Below are positions 26,658-36,585 of a stretch of 64,000 bases of DNA, one piece after another. The notes beneath the pieces are model-generated. The model made no database searches and was not told where the DNA came from. It was given only the letters and a program-made list of their open reading frames with translations. Both the position numbers and the translations under genes were made by a program. Within the stretch, counting starts at the first letter, position 1; every line of letters starts with the position of its first letter. The DNA comes from Paraburkholderia sp. BL21I4N1 (GTDB lineage Bacteria > Pseudomonadota > Gammaproteobacteria > Burkholderiales > Burkholderiaceae), in assembly GCF_002973525.1 (NCBI RefSeq), contig NZ_PVEN01000001.1:1054001-1118000 (forward strand), written 5' to 3'.

Positions 26658-27389
26658 ATGACTGAAGCAACCGCATCCGCACAGACACTGAAACCGGCCC
26701 GCGTGCTGGCCGATTTGCCGTCGCGCTTTCCGAACGAAAGCCCGGCCTATCGTCGCGCGCGCAACGATTTGCTGGCCGAGGAAATCGAACTGCGCCGCCA
26801 CATCGAACGGGTTGCCGCGCAGCGCCGCGCGCTGCCGCCGGGCGGCGTCGTCCCAGAGGACTATCGCTTCGACGGCGAAGCGGGGCCGGTGACCTTATCC
26901 GGTCTGTTCGGCGCGCACGACACGCTCGTCACCTATAACTGGATGTTCGGTCCGCAGCGCGCGCGGCCTTGCCCGATGTGCACGTCGCTGCTCAGCGCGT
27001 ACGACGGCGAAATGCCCGACATCCTGCAGCGCGTGGCGTTTGTCGTAATCGGCCGGGCGTCGATCGGGAAGCTCGTCGCGTTCAAGCAGGAGCGGGGCTG
27101 GCGGCATTTGCGGCTGGCCTCGTCGGGCGGCAACACGTTCAATCGCGACTACGCGGCGGAAGATCCCGCAGGCGACGACAACCCGGCGTTCAACGTGTTC
27201 ACGCGCGCCGCGGATGGCACAGTGCGGCACTTCTGGGCGGAGGAAATGGGCCCGTCGAGTGCCGATCCCGGGCAGGATCCGCGCGGTGCGCCCGATGTCA
27301 TGCCGATCTGGACGGTGCTCGATATGACGCCAGCCGGGCGGGGAACGGACTGGTATCCGAAGCTGGAGTATCCGGCGGCGCCGGGTTGA
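26658..27389 (+). CDS. DUF899 thioredoxin-like family protein
   Basis: A 243-aa cytosolic protein of the DUF899 family. Recognisable blocks are LLAEEIELRRHIERVAAQRRALP, EDYRFDG, the YNWMFGPQRARPCPMCTS segment with a CPMC dithiol-like pair, and DVMPIWTVLDMTP near the end. The fold is thioredoxin-like and a redox role is often guessed, but no activity is established for the family. Start ATG 26658 follows GGGAGAGAG. It is transcribed away from the LysR gene. Confidence 0.82.
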   Translation: MTEATASAQTLKPARVLADLPSRFPNESPAYRRARNDLLAEEIELRRHIERVAAQRRALPPGGVVPEDYRFDGEAGPVTLSGLFGAHDTLVTYNWMFGPQRARPCPMCTSLLSAYDGEMPDILQRVAFVVIGRASIGKLVAFKQERGWRHLRLASSGGNTFNRDYAAEDPAGDDNPAFNVFTRAADGTVRHFWAEEMGPSSADPGQDPRGAPDVMPIWTVLDMTPAGRGTDWYPKLEYPAAPG

Positions 27390-27478
27390 TCGCGGTGCGG
27401 GTCGGACCGCGAGCCATGCGGCCGCGCGCGCTCGTAAAGCGCGGCAGTCGCAAGGCGCGAGTCGCAACTTACCTCCGC

Positions 27479-29449
27479 CTATCCTTCAACCGCATAACCC
27501 TGTCCGAGCGCCGTCTGCAAAAAAGTGGCGACGGCGCTGGCCCGCATCGGCCGGCTGAACAGATAACCCTGCACGGCGCGCGCGCCGAGCGCGGTCACGA
27601 CCGCCGCTTGCGACGACGTCTCCAACCCTTCCACGACACATTCGAGTCCAAGATTGCGGCACAAGTCGAGCACCGATTTGACGATCTTCTTGGACGCGCT
27701 GTTCGTATCCACATCGGTCATGAAACTGCGATCGATCTTGATCGTGTCGAACGGCAGTCTATGCACATAGCTCAGGCTTGAATAACCGGTGCCGAAGTCA
27801 TCCAGCGACACCCGGCAGCCGGCTTTCTTGATCATGGTCAGCGAGGCGCGCGCCTGTTCGAAATCGCGCGTCACGGCCGTCTCCGTGATTTCGAACGATA
27901 CGCGGTGCGGCGGCACGCCGCTCGCCTGCACGATGTCGATCAGACGACGCGCGCGCGCCGACGTGCAGATGTCGATCGCGGACAGGTTGAACGATAGATA
28001 AAGCTCGGCGGGCCAGCGCGCGACTTCGTCGAGCGCTTTGTGCAACAGCACTTCGGTGATGCGCAGAATCAGTTCGGTGCGCTCGGCGATCCGGATGAAT
28101 TCCTCCGGCTTGACCGCGCCGAGGCGCGCGTTGTGCCAGCGTCCCAAGGCTTCGAGCCCGATCGTGCGCTGCGCGATCACGTCGTAGATCGGCTGAAACT
28201 CCAGAAACAGTTCCGAATCGAGATCCGCGTGGCGCAGTTCCTGAGTCACGAGACTCGATCGGCGAATCCGTGTTTCGTGTTCGGTCGAGAAAATCACCGG
28301 CGTGCCGCGGCGGCTTTCCTTGCCGACGTAGAGCGCCGCGTCGGCGCGTTCGAACACCTGCGCGACCGTGGTGCCGGCTTCGGGAAACGCGGCCCAGCCG
28401 ATCGTGCCGGACAGCTCCGCGACATTGCCGGCCACCCGGTATGGCTGGCTCAACGTGTCGCAAATGCGTTGCCCCAATTCGACCAGCGTTTCGTTCGACT
28501 GCTCGTGCTGCGCGAGCACGCCGAATTCGTCACCGCCGAGCCGCGCGAAAAAGATGCCGGGTTCGGCCAGTGCGAGCAGACGCACGCCGACTTCCTGCAG
28601 CACCAGATCGCCGCTCGCGTGACCGTAGATATCGTTGACCTGCTTGAAGCCGTCGAGATCGATCAGCCCCACGTTGAAGCCACCGCCGCCGCTGCCGAGC
28701 GCCTGTTCGGACAGCGCGCGCAACGACGCGAAGAAACTGCGCCGGTTGGGCAGGTCGGTCAGACTGTCGATGCTCGCGAGCCGGAAGTTGTCGTCGCTCA
28801 AACGCTGGGTCTTCTGCTGGCTCGCCAGCAATTCGCTCTGCGCGTGCACCACGCCGGTAAACGTCCGGTAATACAACTCGACGATAAACGCGAGCGCAAT
28901 GCCGACCAGCGCCATGTCGATCGCCATCGCGATGAACACCGGCGAGCCGGTGAACACCATGAAGGTCGAGAAACTTAGGATCACGATCGACAGCACGAGC
29001 AACGCCGCCGCGCGCAGATGCATCAGACAGAACACGCCGCCCATCACGGTGGTCGCGATATAGAACGCGACGTGGGCCTGTTCATACGCGGTGCCGTACG
29101 GAAACAGCAGCAGCGCCCAGGTGCTGAACGCAATGCCGAAAATGCTCGACAGCCAGATTAGCTTGCGCAACTCGGGCACGGCCTTGTCGTGAGTCAGCAC
29201 ACGGTGCCGGGCGCGCCACCAGCGGATGCAACGCACCACGCACAGCGCGCAGAGGACGGTCGGCGCGTAAAGGGACAGCCAGGCCGGCGCGCAATTCACG
29301 TGCGTGATCGCGACGGCCATGGTGTTGACCAGCAGGATGAAATAGAGCAGCGGGATCTGCCGGCCGAACGCCTGGAGCTGCGAACGCACGAGCTCCGGGT
29401 CGCCTTCCGCGACAGATAGCGTCTCCCTCAATCTGGTTAGTCGAACCAT
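27479..29449 (-). CDS. Membrane GGDEF-EAL protein (c-di-GMP turnover)
   Basis: A 656-aa membrane signalling protein. Residues 30-195 hold about six hydrophobic segments (MASE-like sensor), followed by a short linker helix. Residues 225-390 are a GGDEF domain with the intact motif (305-309) and DSLTDLPNRRSFF. The RxxD inhibitory site five residues before the motif is absent. Residues 400-650 are an EAL domain with EAL at 433-435, DDFGTGYSS, KIDRSF and VEGLET all present. Both active sites look complete, so it could make or break cyclic di-GMP. The signal is unknown. Confidence 0.92.
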   Translation of the reverse strand: MVRLTRLRETLSVAEGDPELVRSQLQAFGRQIPLLYFILLVNTMAVAITHVNCAPAWLSLYAPTVLCALCVVRCIRWWRARHRVLTHDKAVPELRKLIWLSSIFGIAFSTWALLLFPYGTAYEQAHVAFYIATTVMGGVFCLMHLRAAALLVLSIVILSFSTFMVFTGSPVFIAMAIDMALVGIALAFIVELYYRTFTGVVHAQSELLASQQKTQRLSDDNFRLASIDSLTDLPNRRSFFASLRALSEQALGSGGGGFNVGLIDLDGFKQVNDIYGHASGDLVLQEVGVRLLALAEPGIFFARLGGDEFGVLAQHEQSNETLVELGQRICDTLSQPYRVAGNVAELSGTIGWAAFPEAGTTVAQVFERADAALYVGKESRRGTPVIFSTEHETRIRRSSLVTQELRHADLDSELFLEFQPIYDVIAQRTIGLEALGRWHNARLGAVKPEEFIRIAERTELILRITEVLLHKALDEVARWPAELYLSFNLSAIDICTSARARRLIDIVQASGVPPHRVSFEITETAVTRDFEQARASLTMIKKAGCRVSLDDFGTGYSSLSYVHRLPFDTIKIDRSFMTDVDTNSASKKIVKSVLDLCRNLGLECVVEGLETSSQAAVVTALGARAVQGYLFSRPMRASAVATFLQTALGQGYAVEG

Positions 29450-30087
29450 GCCCGTCCTTTTAACGTTTGCGCCGCCAACGCAGCTTTGTATATCGGCACG
29501 ACCGGGGCAAGCTTGAGGGTGATTAACGCGGAAATAAATCGTGAGCGGTAACTCCGACCTGCCGAATACGGGCGATATGTCACTTCTGCCGCCCGTCGAT
29601 TAATGCATTTTGATTGAGGCCGGCGACCCCGAACCGGTCGCCGTAACGAGGCTCGCGCCGTCACTCGCGCCGTCCGCAGCGGCCGTGCGGGGCGTCGGGG
29701 CAAGCGGTGAGGATGTTGCAATATGGCGAAATTTCATTTTTTTATTCTCGCGAATTCTTCACCGCCGGGCGTTGCGACCGGGTCTTGCCGTGTTTCAGGC
29801 GATCCACCATAACATAGTAAAAAAGCCCATCGGCATCGCTTTGTGTCGCGCTAAAGCACTGAAATTGCAACGGATTGTGATTCGGATTTAACGATTGCCG
29901 GACCCGGGAATCACGTAAGCGCACGATTCTTATGGCACTTTGCCGGAAAAAATCGTCAAATTGCCGCTGGGCGGGTGATACAAGGCTTACACCCAAGGTT
30001 TGCGCGAATATGCGCCTATGCGTTAGTGTGTCGGTCCCGGCGCAACAGATGCGGCGCCGGTTCCATGATTACCATACGGGAAGTGCT
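29450..30087. other. 638-bp intergenic region GGDEF-EAL / HU
   Basis: No gene is supported. The region is more AT-rich than its surroundings and must hold the promoters of the GGDEF-EAL gene and of the HU gene. One perfect hairpin is visible: CGGCGACC (29621-29628) with GGTCGCCG (29636-29643), 7-nt loop, without a T tract. A run of T occurs near 29733-29739. A small RNA is possible but I see no complete promoter-terminator pair. Confidence 0.4.
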
Positions 30088-30366
30088 ATGAACAAACAGG
30101 AACTGATTGATGCAGTCGCCGCAGCGACGGGCGAAAGCAAAGCGGCCACCGGCCAAACCATCGACGCAATCGTCGAAGCGGTGACCAAAGCCGTGGTGGG
30201 TGGCGATACGGTGCAACTGGTCGGTTTCGGTTCTTTCTCGACCGGCGCGCGCGCAGCTCGCGTGGGCCGCAACCCGTCGACGGGCGCTGAGATCCAGATC
30301 GCAGCGGCCAAGACGGTGAAGTTCACCGCAGGCAAGGCTTTCAAGGAAGCTGTCAACGCGTCGTAA
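30088..30366 (+). CDS. hupB: HU-family DNA-binding protein
   Basis: Histone-like HU subunit (92 aa), a DNA-bending nucleoid protein. The sequence begins [19 protein letters not shown] and carries the dimer-core [21 protein letters not shown], with the Pro-containing DNA arm RNPSTGAEI. The C-terminal [17 protein letters not shown] is typical. Start ATG 30088 follows GGGAAG. It is a single gene; Burkholderiaceae often have several HU copies, so the hupB name is by similarity only. Confidence 0.93.
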   Translation: MNKQELIDAVAAATGESKAATGQTIDAIVEAVTKAVVGGDTVQLVGFGSFSTGARAARVGRNPSTGAEIQIAAAKTVKFTAGKAFKEAVNAS

Positions 30367-30509
30367 TGCAACGCGCTTCGCGCCGGAGTTTTGCGCGCGC
30401 GCAGTCGTTGCGCGTGACTAGCGAGACATCGGGCGTGAGGAATCACGCGCCGCCCAACTCCCGGTGAGATGAAGCATCGGCAGCTGGTGCGGCGCGTGGG
30501 TTTTTGTCG

Positions 30510-31628
30510 TCAGCCCGCGCGACGCTTGCGGGTGGCGGCGGCCAGCGTCTCCAGCACCGGTTCGGTTTGCGTCCAGCTCACGCACGCATCCGTGATCGAC
30601 ACGCCGTAACGCAGTGGCACCCCGGCTTTCAGATCCTGACGGCCTTCTTCCAGATGACTTTCCAGCATCACGCCGATAATGCGGCGTTCGTGCTGCGCCA
30701 ATTGTTGCGCCAGATTTTCCACGACTTCCAATTGACGCAAATGCGATTTGCCGGAGTTCGCGTGCGAGCAATCGATCATCACCTGTTCGCGCAGGCCCGC
30801 CGATTTGAGTGCGGCACACGTGGCTTCCACCGACGCGCTGTCGTAATTCGGTCCCTGCTTGCCGCCGCGCAAGATCACATGCGCGTCGTCGTTGCCGCGG
30901 GTTTCAAAGATCGCGGCCATGCCCATTTTCGTCATGCCCATGAACGCGTGGCTTGCGCGCGCGGCGACGATCGCGTCCGCGGCGATCTGCACGCCGCCGT
31001 CGGTGCCGTTCTTGAAACCGATCGGGCAACTAAGTCCGGAAGCGAGTTGCCGATGGCTCTGGCTCTCCGTCGTGCGCGCGCCGATGGCACCCCATGCGAT
31101 CAGATCGGCGATGTATTGCGGGCTCAGCAGATCGAGAAATTCGGTAGCGGTCGGCAAGCCTAATCCGTTGATGTCGAGCAGCAATTGCCGCGCAAGACGC
31201 AGGCCTTCGTTGATGCGGAAGCTGCCGTCCAGACGCGGGTCGTTGATATAGCCTTTCCAGCCCACCGTGGTGCGCGGCTTTTCGAAGTAAACGCGCATCA
31301 CGATCAGCAGGTCGTCTTTATACGACTCGGCGGCACGCTTCAGCTTGCGGGCGTATTCGATGGCCTGATCGTGGTCGTGAATCGAACACGGACCGACGAT
31401 CAGCACGAGCCGGTCGTCGCGGCCATGCAGAATGTCGGCGATTTCCGCGCGGGTCTTCTCGACGAGCGTCTGCACCGAAGCCGGCACCGGCAATTCGTCT
31501 TGCAGCAGCGCGGGGGAAATCAGCGGACGGACCGCGCCGATGCGCGTGTCGTCGATGCGCGTGGTGTCCTGGGTGGCGTCGGCCGAGCCGACTTCCTGAT
31601 CGTGCAGGGGGTTGTCGAGGGCGCTCAA
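30510..31628 (-). CDS. aroG: 3-deoxy-7-phosphoheptulonate synthase, AroG/AroF class
   Basis: First enzyme of aromatic amino acid synthesis, joining phosphoenolpyruvate and erythrose 4-phosphate. Class I DAHP synthase blocks are plain: LVLIVGPCSIHD (metal Cys), MRVYFEKPRTTVGWKG, SGLSCPIGFKNGTDG, ILRGGK and MIDCSHANSGK. I prefer the TTG start at 31628 (372 aa) because GGGAG lies 6 bp upstream. The other candidate is GTG 31664, which lies inside a perfect 7-bp hairpin and has no ribosome site. Which feedback inhibitor applies cannot be read safely. Confidence 0.93.
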   Translation of the reverse strand: MSALDNPLHDQEVGSADATQDTTRIDDTRIGAVRPLISPALLQDELPVPASVQTLVEKTRAEIADILHGRDDRLVLIVGPCSIHDHDQAIEYARKLKRAAESYKDDLLIVMRVYFEKPRTTVGWKGYINDPRLDGSFRINEGLRLARQLLLDINGLGLPTATEFLDLLSPQYIADLIAWGAIGARTTESQSHRQLASGLSCPIGFKNGTDGGVQIAADAIVAARASHAFMGMTKMGMAAIFETRGNDDAHVILRGGKQGPNYDSASVEATCAALKSAGLREQVMIDCSHANSGKSHLRQLEVVENLAQQLAQHERRIIGVMLESHLEEGRQDLKAGVPLRYGVSITDACVSWTQTEPVLETLAAATRKRRAG

Positions 31629-31646
31629 GATATTCTCCCGGACCGG

Positions 31647-31664
31647 GTGAGGCGATAGCCTCAC
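31647..31664 (-). promoter_or_regulatory. Leader hairpin before aroG
   Basis: GTGAGGC and GCCTCAC form a perfect 7-bp stem with a 4-nt loop, ending about 18 bp before the preferred TTG start. It covers the alternative GTG start codon, which would make that codon poorly accessible. No T tract follows, so it is not a terminator. Confidence 0.4.
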
Positions 31665-31754
31665 GGCCTGTGTATGTAAGTGGGGTGGCGGATTCGCTGC
31701 CGGGATTATGACACTCGCGCATGACGGCCAGCATGCGGATCGGCATGTGCGCCC

Positions 31755-32648
31755 TCAGAGCCGTTCGATGAGCGCCATGGCGGCGGCCGGATTGCGTTCC
31801 TTGAAGCCGCTGATCACATACAGATAGACGTCGCGCGTGGCGATTTTCGGTGGCGGCCCGCCCGAGGTTTCCAGATCGTCCGGCGTCGTGCCCGCGGCAA
31901 GTTGACGCGCGCGCTCGACCCAGACGTCGAGCGTTTTCGCGGTGTAGCCCTTGGCGTGTTTGTCGGTGGTGCCCATGATGCGGGCGTACACGAACGGCGC
32001 GGTCAGGTCCGCGATCTGCGGGTAATCGCTGTCGCCGGCCAGCACGACGGCGACCTGGTATTGGCGGGCGAGCGCGATGAATTCCGGCGTTTTGAAGCTG
32101 TCGTTGCGGACCTCGACGGCGTGCCGCAGCGGTTGGCCTTCAATGCTCGCCGGCAGCAGTTTCAGAAAGGCCTCGAAGTCTTCGGGATCGAATTTCTTGG
32201 TCGTCGCGAATTGCCAGTTGATCGGGCCGAGTTTCTGTTTGAGCAGTAGCACGCCGCTCGCGAAGAAGCGCTCGATGGTCTCGCTGGCGTCCGCGAGGAC
32301 TTTACGATTGGTCGCGTAACGCGGGGCTTTGAGCGAAAAGACGAAATCGTCCGGCGTTTCCTGATACCACTTCTCGTAGCTGGACGGCTTTTGCAAACCG
32401 TAAAACGTGCCGTTGATTTCAATCGACGTGAGGTGCCGGCTCGCGTATTCGAGTTCGCGGCTTTGCGTGAGATCCGACGGGTAGAAGGGGCCGCGCCACG
32501 GCGCGTAGGTCCAGCCGCCGATGCCGACGCGGAAGTTGGCGGTCGGGCTGGTTGACGCGGTTCTGGCAGGCTTGGGTGGGCTTGCGGGTTTAGCGGCCTT
32601 TGCGGCCTTAGTCGGGCTTGTGGCTTTTGCGGGTTTCGCTTCAGGCAC
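31755..32648 (-). CDS. DUF72 family protein
   Basis: A 297-aa DUF72 (YecE-like) protein with a TIM-barrel-like fold. The core reads VGIGGWTYAPWRGPFYP, SIEINGTFYGLQ, FVFSLKAPRYATN and VEVRNDSF, all family hallmarks. The first 35 residues are a low-complexity Ala/Lys/Pro tail (AKPAKATSPTKAAK type) that is probably disordered and may bind nucleic acid. The family's activity is unknown; homologues sit near DNA-repair or Fe-S genes in other genomes. It lies 38 bp after the TetR stop on the same strand. Confidence 0.85.
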   Translation of the reverse strand: MPEAKPAKATSPTKAAKAAKPASPPKPARTASTSPTANFRVGIGGWTYAPWRGPFYPSDLTQSRELEYASRHLTSIEINGTFYGLQKPSSYEKWYQETPDDFVFSLKAPRYATNRKVLADASETIERFFASGVLLLKQKLGPINWQFATTKKFDPEDFEAFLKLLPASIEGQPLRHAVEVRNDSFKTPEFIALARQYQVAVVLAGDSDYPQIADLTAPFVYARIMGTTDKHAKGYTAKTLDVWVERARQLAAGTTPDDLETSGGPPPKIATRDVYLYVISGFKERNPAAAMALIERL

Positions 32649-32686
32649 GTGGACGCTCCTTCAGGCTTCAACTCGGAAGCCGTAGA

Positions 32687-33424
32687 TTAGCGTTTTTTCG
32701 CCGCTTCCTCGAACCTTCGGTTCGCCTCCGCGATTTCCACCCGGAACTGCTGCAACGCGCTAACCGCCAGGTCCGGCGGCGTGAGCGCGGCCCACAATAC
32801 GTCGATCAACTGATCGGCGGTCGCATCGATGTCGATATGCCGGTTCGCCAGCGTGGCGTCCCACAGCACGTGTTCCATCGGCCCGAACACCATCGAGCGC
32901 AGCAGGCGCAACGGCATGTCGGCGCGAATCTGTCCGCTCTCCTGGCCCTGCGCGAGGACGCGCATCAACGGTGCGGTGTAACGGCGCTGCAATTCGGTGA
33001 GGGCTTCGCTCAACTCGTGATGCCGCGCGCGCCCTTCGGAGAGCACCAGCGCGCACAGATCCGTGCCGTTCAGCAGCATCAGCCGCAAATGCGTACGTAC
33101 GATGAACGCGAACTGCTGACGCACGTTGCCGTCGCGCGGCAGGCCGGATTCGATCGCCTCGATGATCTCGTCGTACCAGTCGCCGATCACCCGTGCGCAC
33201 AACTCGCGCTTGCCGCGAAAGTAACTGAACACGGTCGCCTCGGAAATGCCGAGGCGTTGCGCGATCTCCGCGGTCGTGGCGCGCTCGTAGCCTTTCTCGG
33301 AGAACACGTCGCGCCCCGCCTGAAGAATCTCCTTCACGCGCTGCTGCGACTTGCGCCCGGCCGGCTGGCGGCGCGAGGCGGGTAACTCGGCCTTCAGGGC
33401 AACCGTCATATGAGTCAAGTTCAA
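32687..33424 (-). CDS. TetR-family regulator, probable liu repressor
   Basis: A 245-aa TetR regulator. The HTH is at about residues 30-75 (TTAEIAQRLGISEATVFSYFRGK), and the remainder is a helical ligand domain. An Arg-rich N-terminal stretch precedes the HTH, and a second ATG (33409) is possible. It diverges from liuABCD, and a palindrome over the liu promoter (33558-33575) is its likely site. LiuQ-type TetR regulators of isovaleryl-CoA genes are known in beta-proteobacteria; identity with LiuQ is inferred from position. Confidence 0.83.
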   Translation of the reverse strand: MNLTHMTVALKAELPASRRQPAGRKSQQRVKEILQAGRDVFSEKGYERATTAEIAQRLGISEATVFSYFRGKRELCARVIGDWYDEIIEAIESGLPRDGNVRQQFAFIVRTHLRLMLLNGTDLCALVLSEGRARHHELSEALTELQRRYTAPLMRVLAQGQESGQIRADMPLRLLRSMVFGPMEHVLWDATLANRHIDIDATADQLIDVLWAALTPPDLAVSALQQFRVEIAEANRRFEEAAKKR

Positions 33425-33535
33425 ATTTTGGACGCGGAAGCGGCCGGAAGGACGGCCGGGACGCAGGCCGGATCAGCCTGTCTACGCCGATGCTATCACG
33501 CCATGGACCGATCCAGATGCGCGCCGGATGATTTC

Positions 33536-33588
33536 TGAGTGACACTCAAAAATACCTATTGACGCTTACGTCAATCTAGCGTGAAATG
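33536..33588 (+). promoter_or_regulatory. liu promoter with two palindromes
   Basis: Two symmetric sites lie 140-190 bp upstream of liuA: TGAGTG-A-CACTCA (33536-33548) and ATTGACG-CTTA-CGTCAAT (33558-33575). The second contains TTGACG (33559-33564), a good -35 box, with TGAAAT (33582-33587) 17 bp downstream as a 4/6 match to the -10 box. A repressor bound to the palindrome would cover the -35 region. The divergent TetR gene is the natural candidate. Confidence 0.6.
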
Positions 33589-33724
33589 CGGCTTGAACGT
33601 TTCGCGCCTCGTGCGTGACGACAGGGGCGACTCACAAGGCCGCCGCCGTCCGCCGAGCCGCACTCGGATTCGCCGTCAGCCTGACCCGGCTGCCCGGCCG
33701 CCAACGAACCCTGGAGACACAGCA

Positions 33725-34906
33725 ATGCGCAACCTGCCCGGTTTGCAATTCCCGCTCGGCGAAGAAATCGAAATGCTGCGTGACAGCATCGCGGGATTCG
33801 CTGCCAAAGAAATCGCCCCACGCGCAGCGGAAATCGATCGCACGGATCAGTTTCCCATGGACCTGTGGCGCAAATTCGGCGATCTGGGCGTGCTGGGCAT
33901 GACAGTCTCGGAAGAATACGGCGGCGCGAACATGGGCTACACCGCGCACATGATCGCGATGGAAGAAATCTCGCGGGCATCGGCGTCGGTCGGTTTGTCG
34001 TACGGCGCGCATTCGAATCTTTGCGTCAACCAGATTCATCGCAACGGCACCACCGCGCAAAAAGAAAAATATCTACCCAGACTGGTGTCCGGCGAACACG
34101 TCGGCGCGCTCGCCATGAGCGAGCCGAACGCCGGTTCGGACGTGGTCAGCATGAAGCTGCGCGCCGAAAAGAAGGGCGACCACTACGTGCTGAACGGCAC
34201 CAAGATGTGGATCACCAACGGCCCGGATTGCGACACGCTGGTCGTCTACGCCAAGACCGATCCCGAAGCGAATTCGCGCGGCATTACGGCGTTTATCGTC
34301 GAGAAGGGCATGAAGGGTTTCTCGGTCGCGCAGAAGCTCGACAAGCTCGGCATGCGCGGCTCGCATACCGGCGAACTGGTATTCGAGAACGTCGAGGTGC
34401 CGGAAGAAAATATTCTCGGTCAGCTCAACGGCGGCGTGAAGGTGCTGATGAGCGGCCTCGACTACGAACGCGCGGTGCTCGCGGGTGGTCCGACCGGCAT
34501 CATGGTCGCGGTCATGGACGAGGTCGTGCCGTATATCCACGACCGCAAGCAGTTCGGCCAATCCATCGGCGAATTCCAGCTGATTCAGGGCAAGGTGGCC
34601 GATCTGTACACCACGTTGCAGGCCTGCCGCGCGTATCTATATGCGGTGGGCCGCCAGCTCGACACGCTCGGCACCGACCACGTGCGCCAGGTGCGCAAGG
34701 ATTGCGCCGGTGTGATTCTCTACACCGCTGAAAAAGCCACGTGGATGGCCGGCGAAGCGATCCAGATTCTCGGCGGCAACGGTTACATCAACGAGTATCC
34801 GGTCGGCCGTTTGTGGCGCGACGCGAAGCTTTATGAAATCGGCGCGGGCACGAGCGAAATCCGCCGTATGTTGATTGGCCGCGAGCTGTTTGCCGAAACG
34901 GCGTGA
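33725..34906 (+). CDS. liuA: Isovaleryl-CoA dehydrogenase
   Basis: FAD acyl-CoA dehydrogenase (393 aa) converting isovaleryl-CoA to 3-methylcrotonyl-CoA in leucine breakdown. Blocks: [38 protein letters not shown], and [12 protein letters not shown] with [14 protein letters not shown] at the end. The catalytic Glu is at the position special to this enzyme ([17 protein letters not shown]) rather than in the C-terminal position used by most acyl-CoA dehydrogenases, which supports the substrate call. First gene of liuABCD; liuB follows by 28 bp. Confidence 0.93.
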   Translation: MRNLPGLQFPLGEEIEMLRDSIAGFAAKEIAPRAAEIDRTDQFPMDLWRKFGDLGVLGMTVSEEYGGANMGYTAHMIAMEEISRASASVGLSYGAHSNLCVNQIHRNGTTAQKEKYLPRLVSGEHVGALAMSEPNAGSDVVSMKLRAEKKGDHYVLNGTKMWITNGPDCDTLVVYAKTDPEANSRGITAFIVEKGMKGFSVAQKLDKLGMRGSHTGELVFENVEVPEENILGQLNGGVKVLMSGLDYERAVLAGGPTGIMVAVMDEVVPYIHDRKQFGQSIGEFQLIQGKVADLYTTLQACRAYLYAVGRQLDTLGTDHVRQVRKDCAGVILYTAEKATWMAGEAIQILGGNGYINEYPVGRLWRDAKLYEIGAGTSEIRRMLIGRELFAETA

Positions 34907-34934
34907 GCGTGAACCCTTCAGGAGAAACCACGCC

Positions 34935-36542
34935 ATGCCGATCATCGAATCAAAGCTGAATCCGCGCTCGGACGACTTCCGCGCCAACGCGGCGGCGCTC
35001 GAAGCGCTGGTCGCCGATCTTCGCGCGAAGATCGACAAGCTCGCGCTGGGCGGCGGCCAGGCCGCGCGCGACAAACACACGGGCCGCGGCAAACTGCTGC
35101 CGCGCGAGCGCATCGCGCAACTGCTCGATCCGGGTACGCCGTTTCTCGAGTTCTCGCAACTCGCCGCGTACGAGATGTACAACAACGACGCGCCGGGCGC
35201 GGGCGTGATTACCGGCATCGGCCGGATCGCGGGTCAGGAGTGCGTGATCGTCTGTAACGACGCGACGGTCAAGGGCGGCACCTACTATCCCATCACCGTG
35301 AAAAAGCACGTGCGGGCGCAGGAAGTCGCCGCGGAAAATCATCTGCCGTGCGTTTATCTGGTCGATTCCGGCGGCGCGAATCTGCCGAATCAGGACGACG
35401 TGTTTCCCGATCGCGATCACTTCGGCCGTATTTTTTTCAACCAGGCGAATCTGTCGGCGGCGGGCATTCCGCAAATCGCCGTGGTGATGGGTTCGTGCAC
35501 GGCGGGCGGCGCGTATGTGCCGGCCATGAGCGACGAGTCGATCATCGTCAGGAATCAGGGCACGATTTTTCTCGGCGGTCCGCCGCTCGTGAAAGCCGCC
35601 ACGGGTGAAGTGGTGAGCGCGGAAGACCTCGGCGGCGGCGACGTGCATACGCGCCTCTCCGGTGTGGTCGATCATCTCGCGCAGAACGACGCGCATGCGC
35701 TGGGGATCGCGCGCAGCATCGTCGGTAATCTGAATCGGGTGAAGCAGGTGCCGGTCGCGTTGCAGGAACCGAAGCCGCCGCGCTACGACGCGAAAAGCAT
35801 GTACGGCGTGATTCCCGTCGATACCCGCAAGCCGTTCGATATCCGCGAGGTGATCGCACGGATCGTCGACGATTCCGCCTTCGACGAATTCAAGGCGCGC
35901 TACGGCACCACGCTCGTCTGCGGGTTCGCGCATATCTGGGGGCACCCGGTCGGGATCATTGCGAACAACGGCATTCTGTTTTCCGAGTCGGCGCTCAAGG
36001 GCGCGCACTTTATCGAACTGTGCTGCCAGCGCAAGATTCCGCTGGTGTTCCTGCAGAACATCACGGGCTTCATGGTGGGCCGCAAGTACGAAAACGAAGG
36101 CATTGCGCGTAATGGCGCAAAGATGGTGACGGCCGTGGCCACGGCGAAGGTGCCGAAGTTTACGGTGATTATCGGCGGCTCGTTCGGCGCGGGCAATTAC
36201 GGCATGTGCGGCCGCGCGTATTCGCCGCGCTTCCTGTGGATGTGGCCGAACGCGCGCATCTCGGTGATGGGCGGCGAGCAGGCGGCGTCGGTGCTGGCCA
36301 CGGTCAAGCGCGACGGCATCGAAGGCAAGGGTGGTGCATGGAGCGCGGAGGAAGAGGAAGCGTTCAAACAGCCGATCCGCGACCAGTACGAACATCAGGG
36401 GCACCCGTACTATGCGAGCGCGCGCTTGTGGGACGACGGCGTGATCGATCCCGCGCAAACGCGCGACGTGCTCGGTCTCGGTCTGTCCGCCAGCATGAAC
36501 GCTCCGATCGAAGAAACGCGTTTCGGCGTGTTCAGAATGTGA
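34935..36542 (+). CDS. liuB: Methylcrotonyl-CoA carboxylase, carboxyltransferase (beta) subunit
   Basis: A 535-aa carboxyltransferase subunit that moves CO2 from biotin to 3-methylcrotonyl-CoA. Two crotonase-like halves are visible. The N-half has [35 protein letters not shown] and [17 protein letters not shown]. The C-half has [33 protein letters not shown] and [18 protein letters not shown]. These are typical of MCC rather than propionyl-CoA carboxylase. Start ATG 34935 follows AGGAGAAA. Confidence 0.94.
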   Translation: MPIIESKLNPRSDDFRANAAALEALVADLRAKIDKLALGGGQAARDKHTGRGKLLPRERIAQLLDPGTPFLEFSQLAAYEMYNNDAPGAGVITGIGRIAGQECVIVCNDATVKGGTYYPITVKKHVRAQEVAAENHLPCVYLVDSGGANLPNQDDVFPDRDHFGRIFFNQANLSAAGIPQIAVVMGSCTAGGAYVPAMSDESIIVRNQGTIFLGGPPLVKAATGEVVSAEDLGGGDVHTRLSGVVDHLAQNDAHALGIARSIVGNLNRVKQVPVALQEPKPPRYDAKSMYGVIPVDTRKPFDIREVIARIVDDSAFDEFKARYGTTLVCGFAHIWGHPVGIIANNGILFSESALKGAHFIELCCQRKIPLVFLQNITGFMVGRKYENEGIARNGAKMVTAVATAKVPKFTVIIGGSFGAGNYGMCGRAYSPRFLWMWPNARISVMGGEQAASVLATVKRDGIEGKGGAWSAEEEEAFKQPIRDQYEHQGHPYYASARLWDDGVIDPAQTRDVLGLGLSASMNAPIEETRFGVFRM

Positions 36543-36585
36543 CGAGCACAACAGCGCAGCAACACAACCCCGCGCAGGAGCCACG

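Noticed and set aside
27391..27413. TCGCGGT...ACCGCGA hairpin between DUF899 and GGDEF-EAL genes
   Set aside because: A 7-bp GC-rich stem without T tract in GC-rich DNA is expected by chance; not called as terminator.
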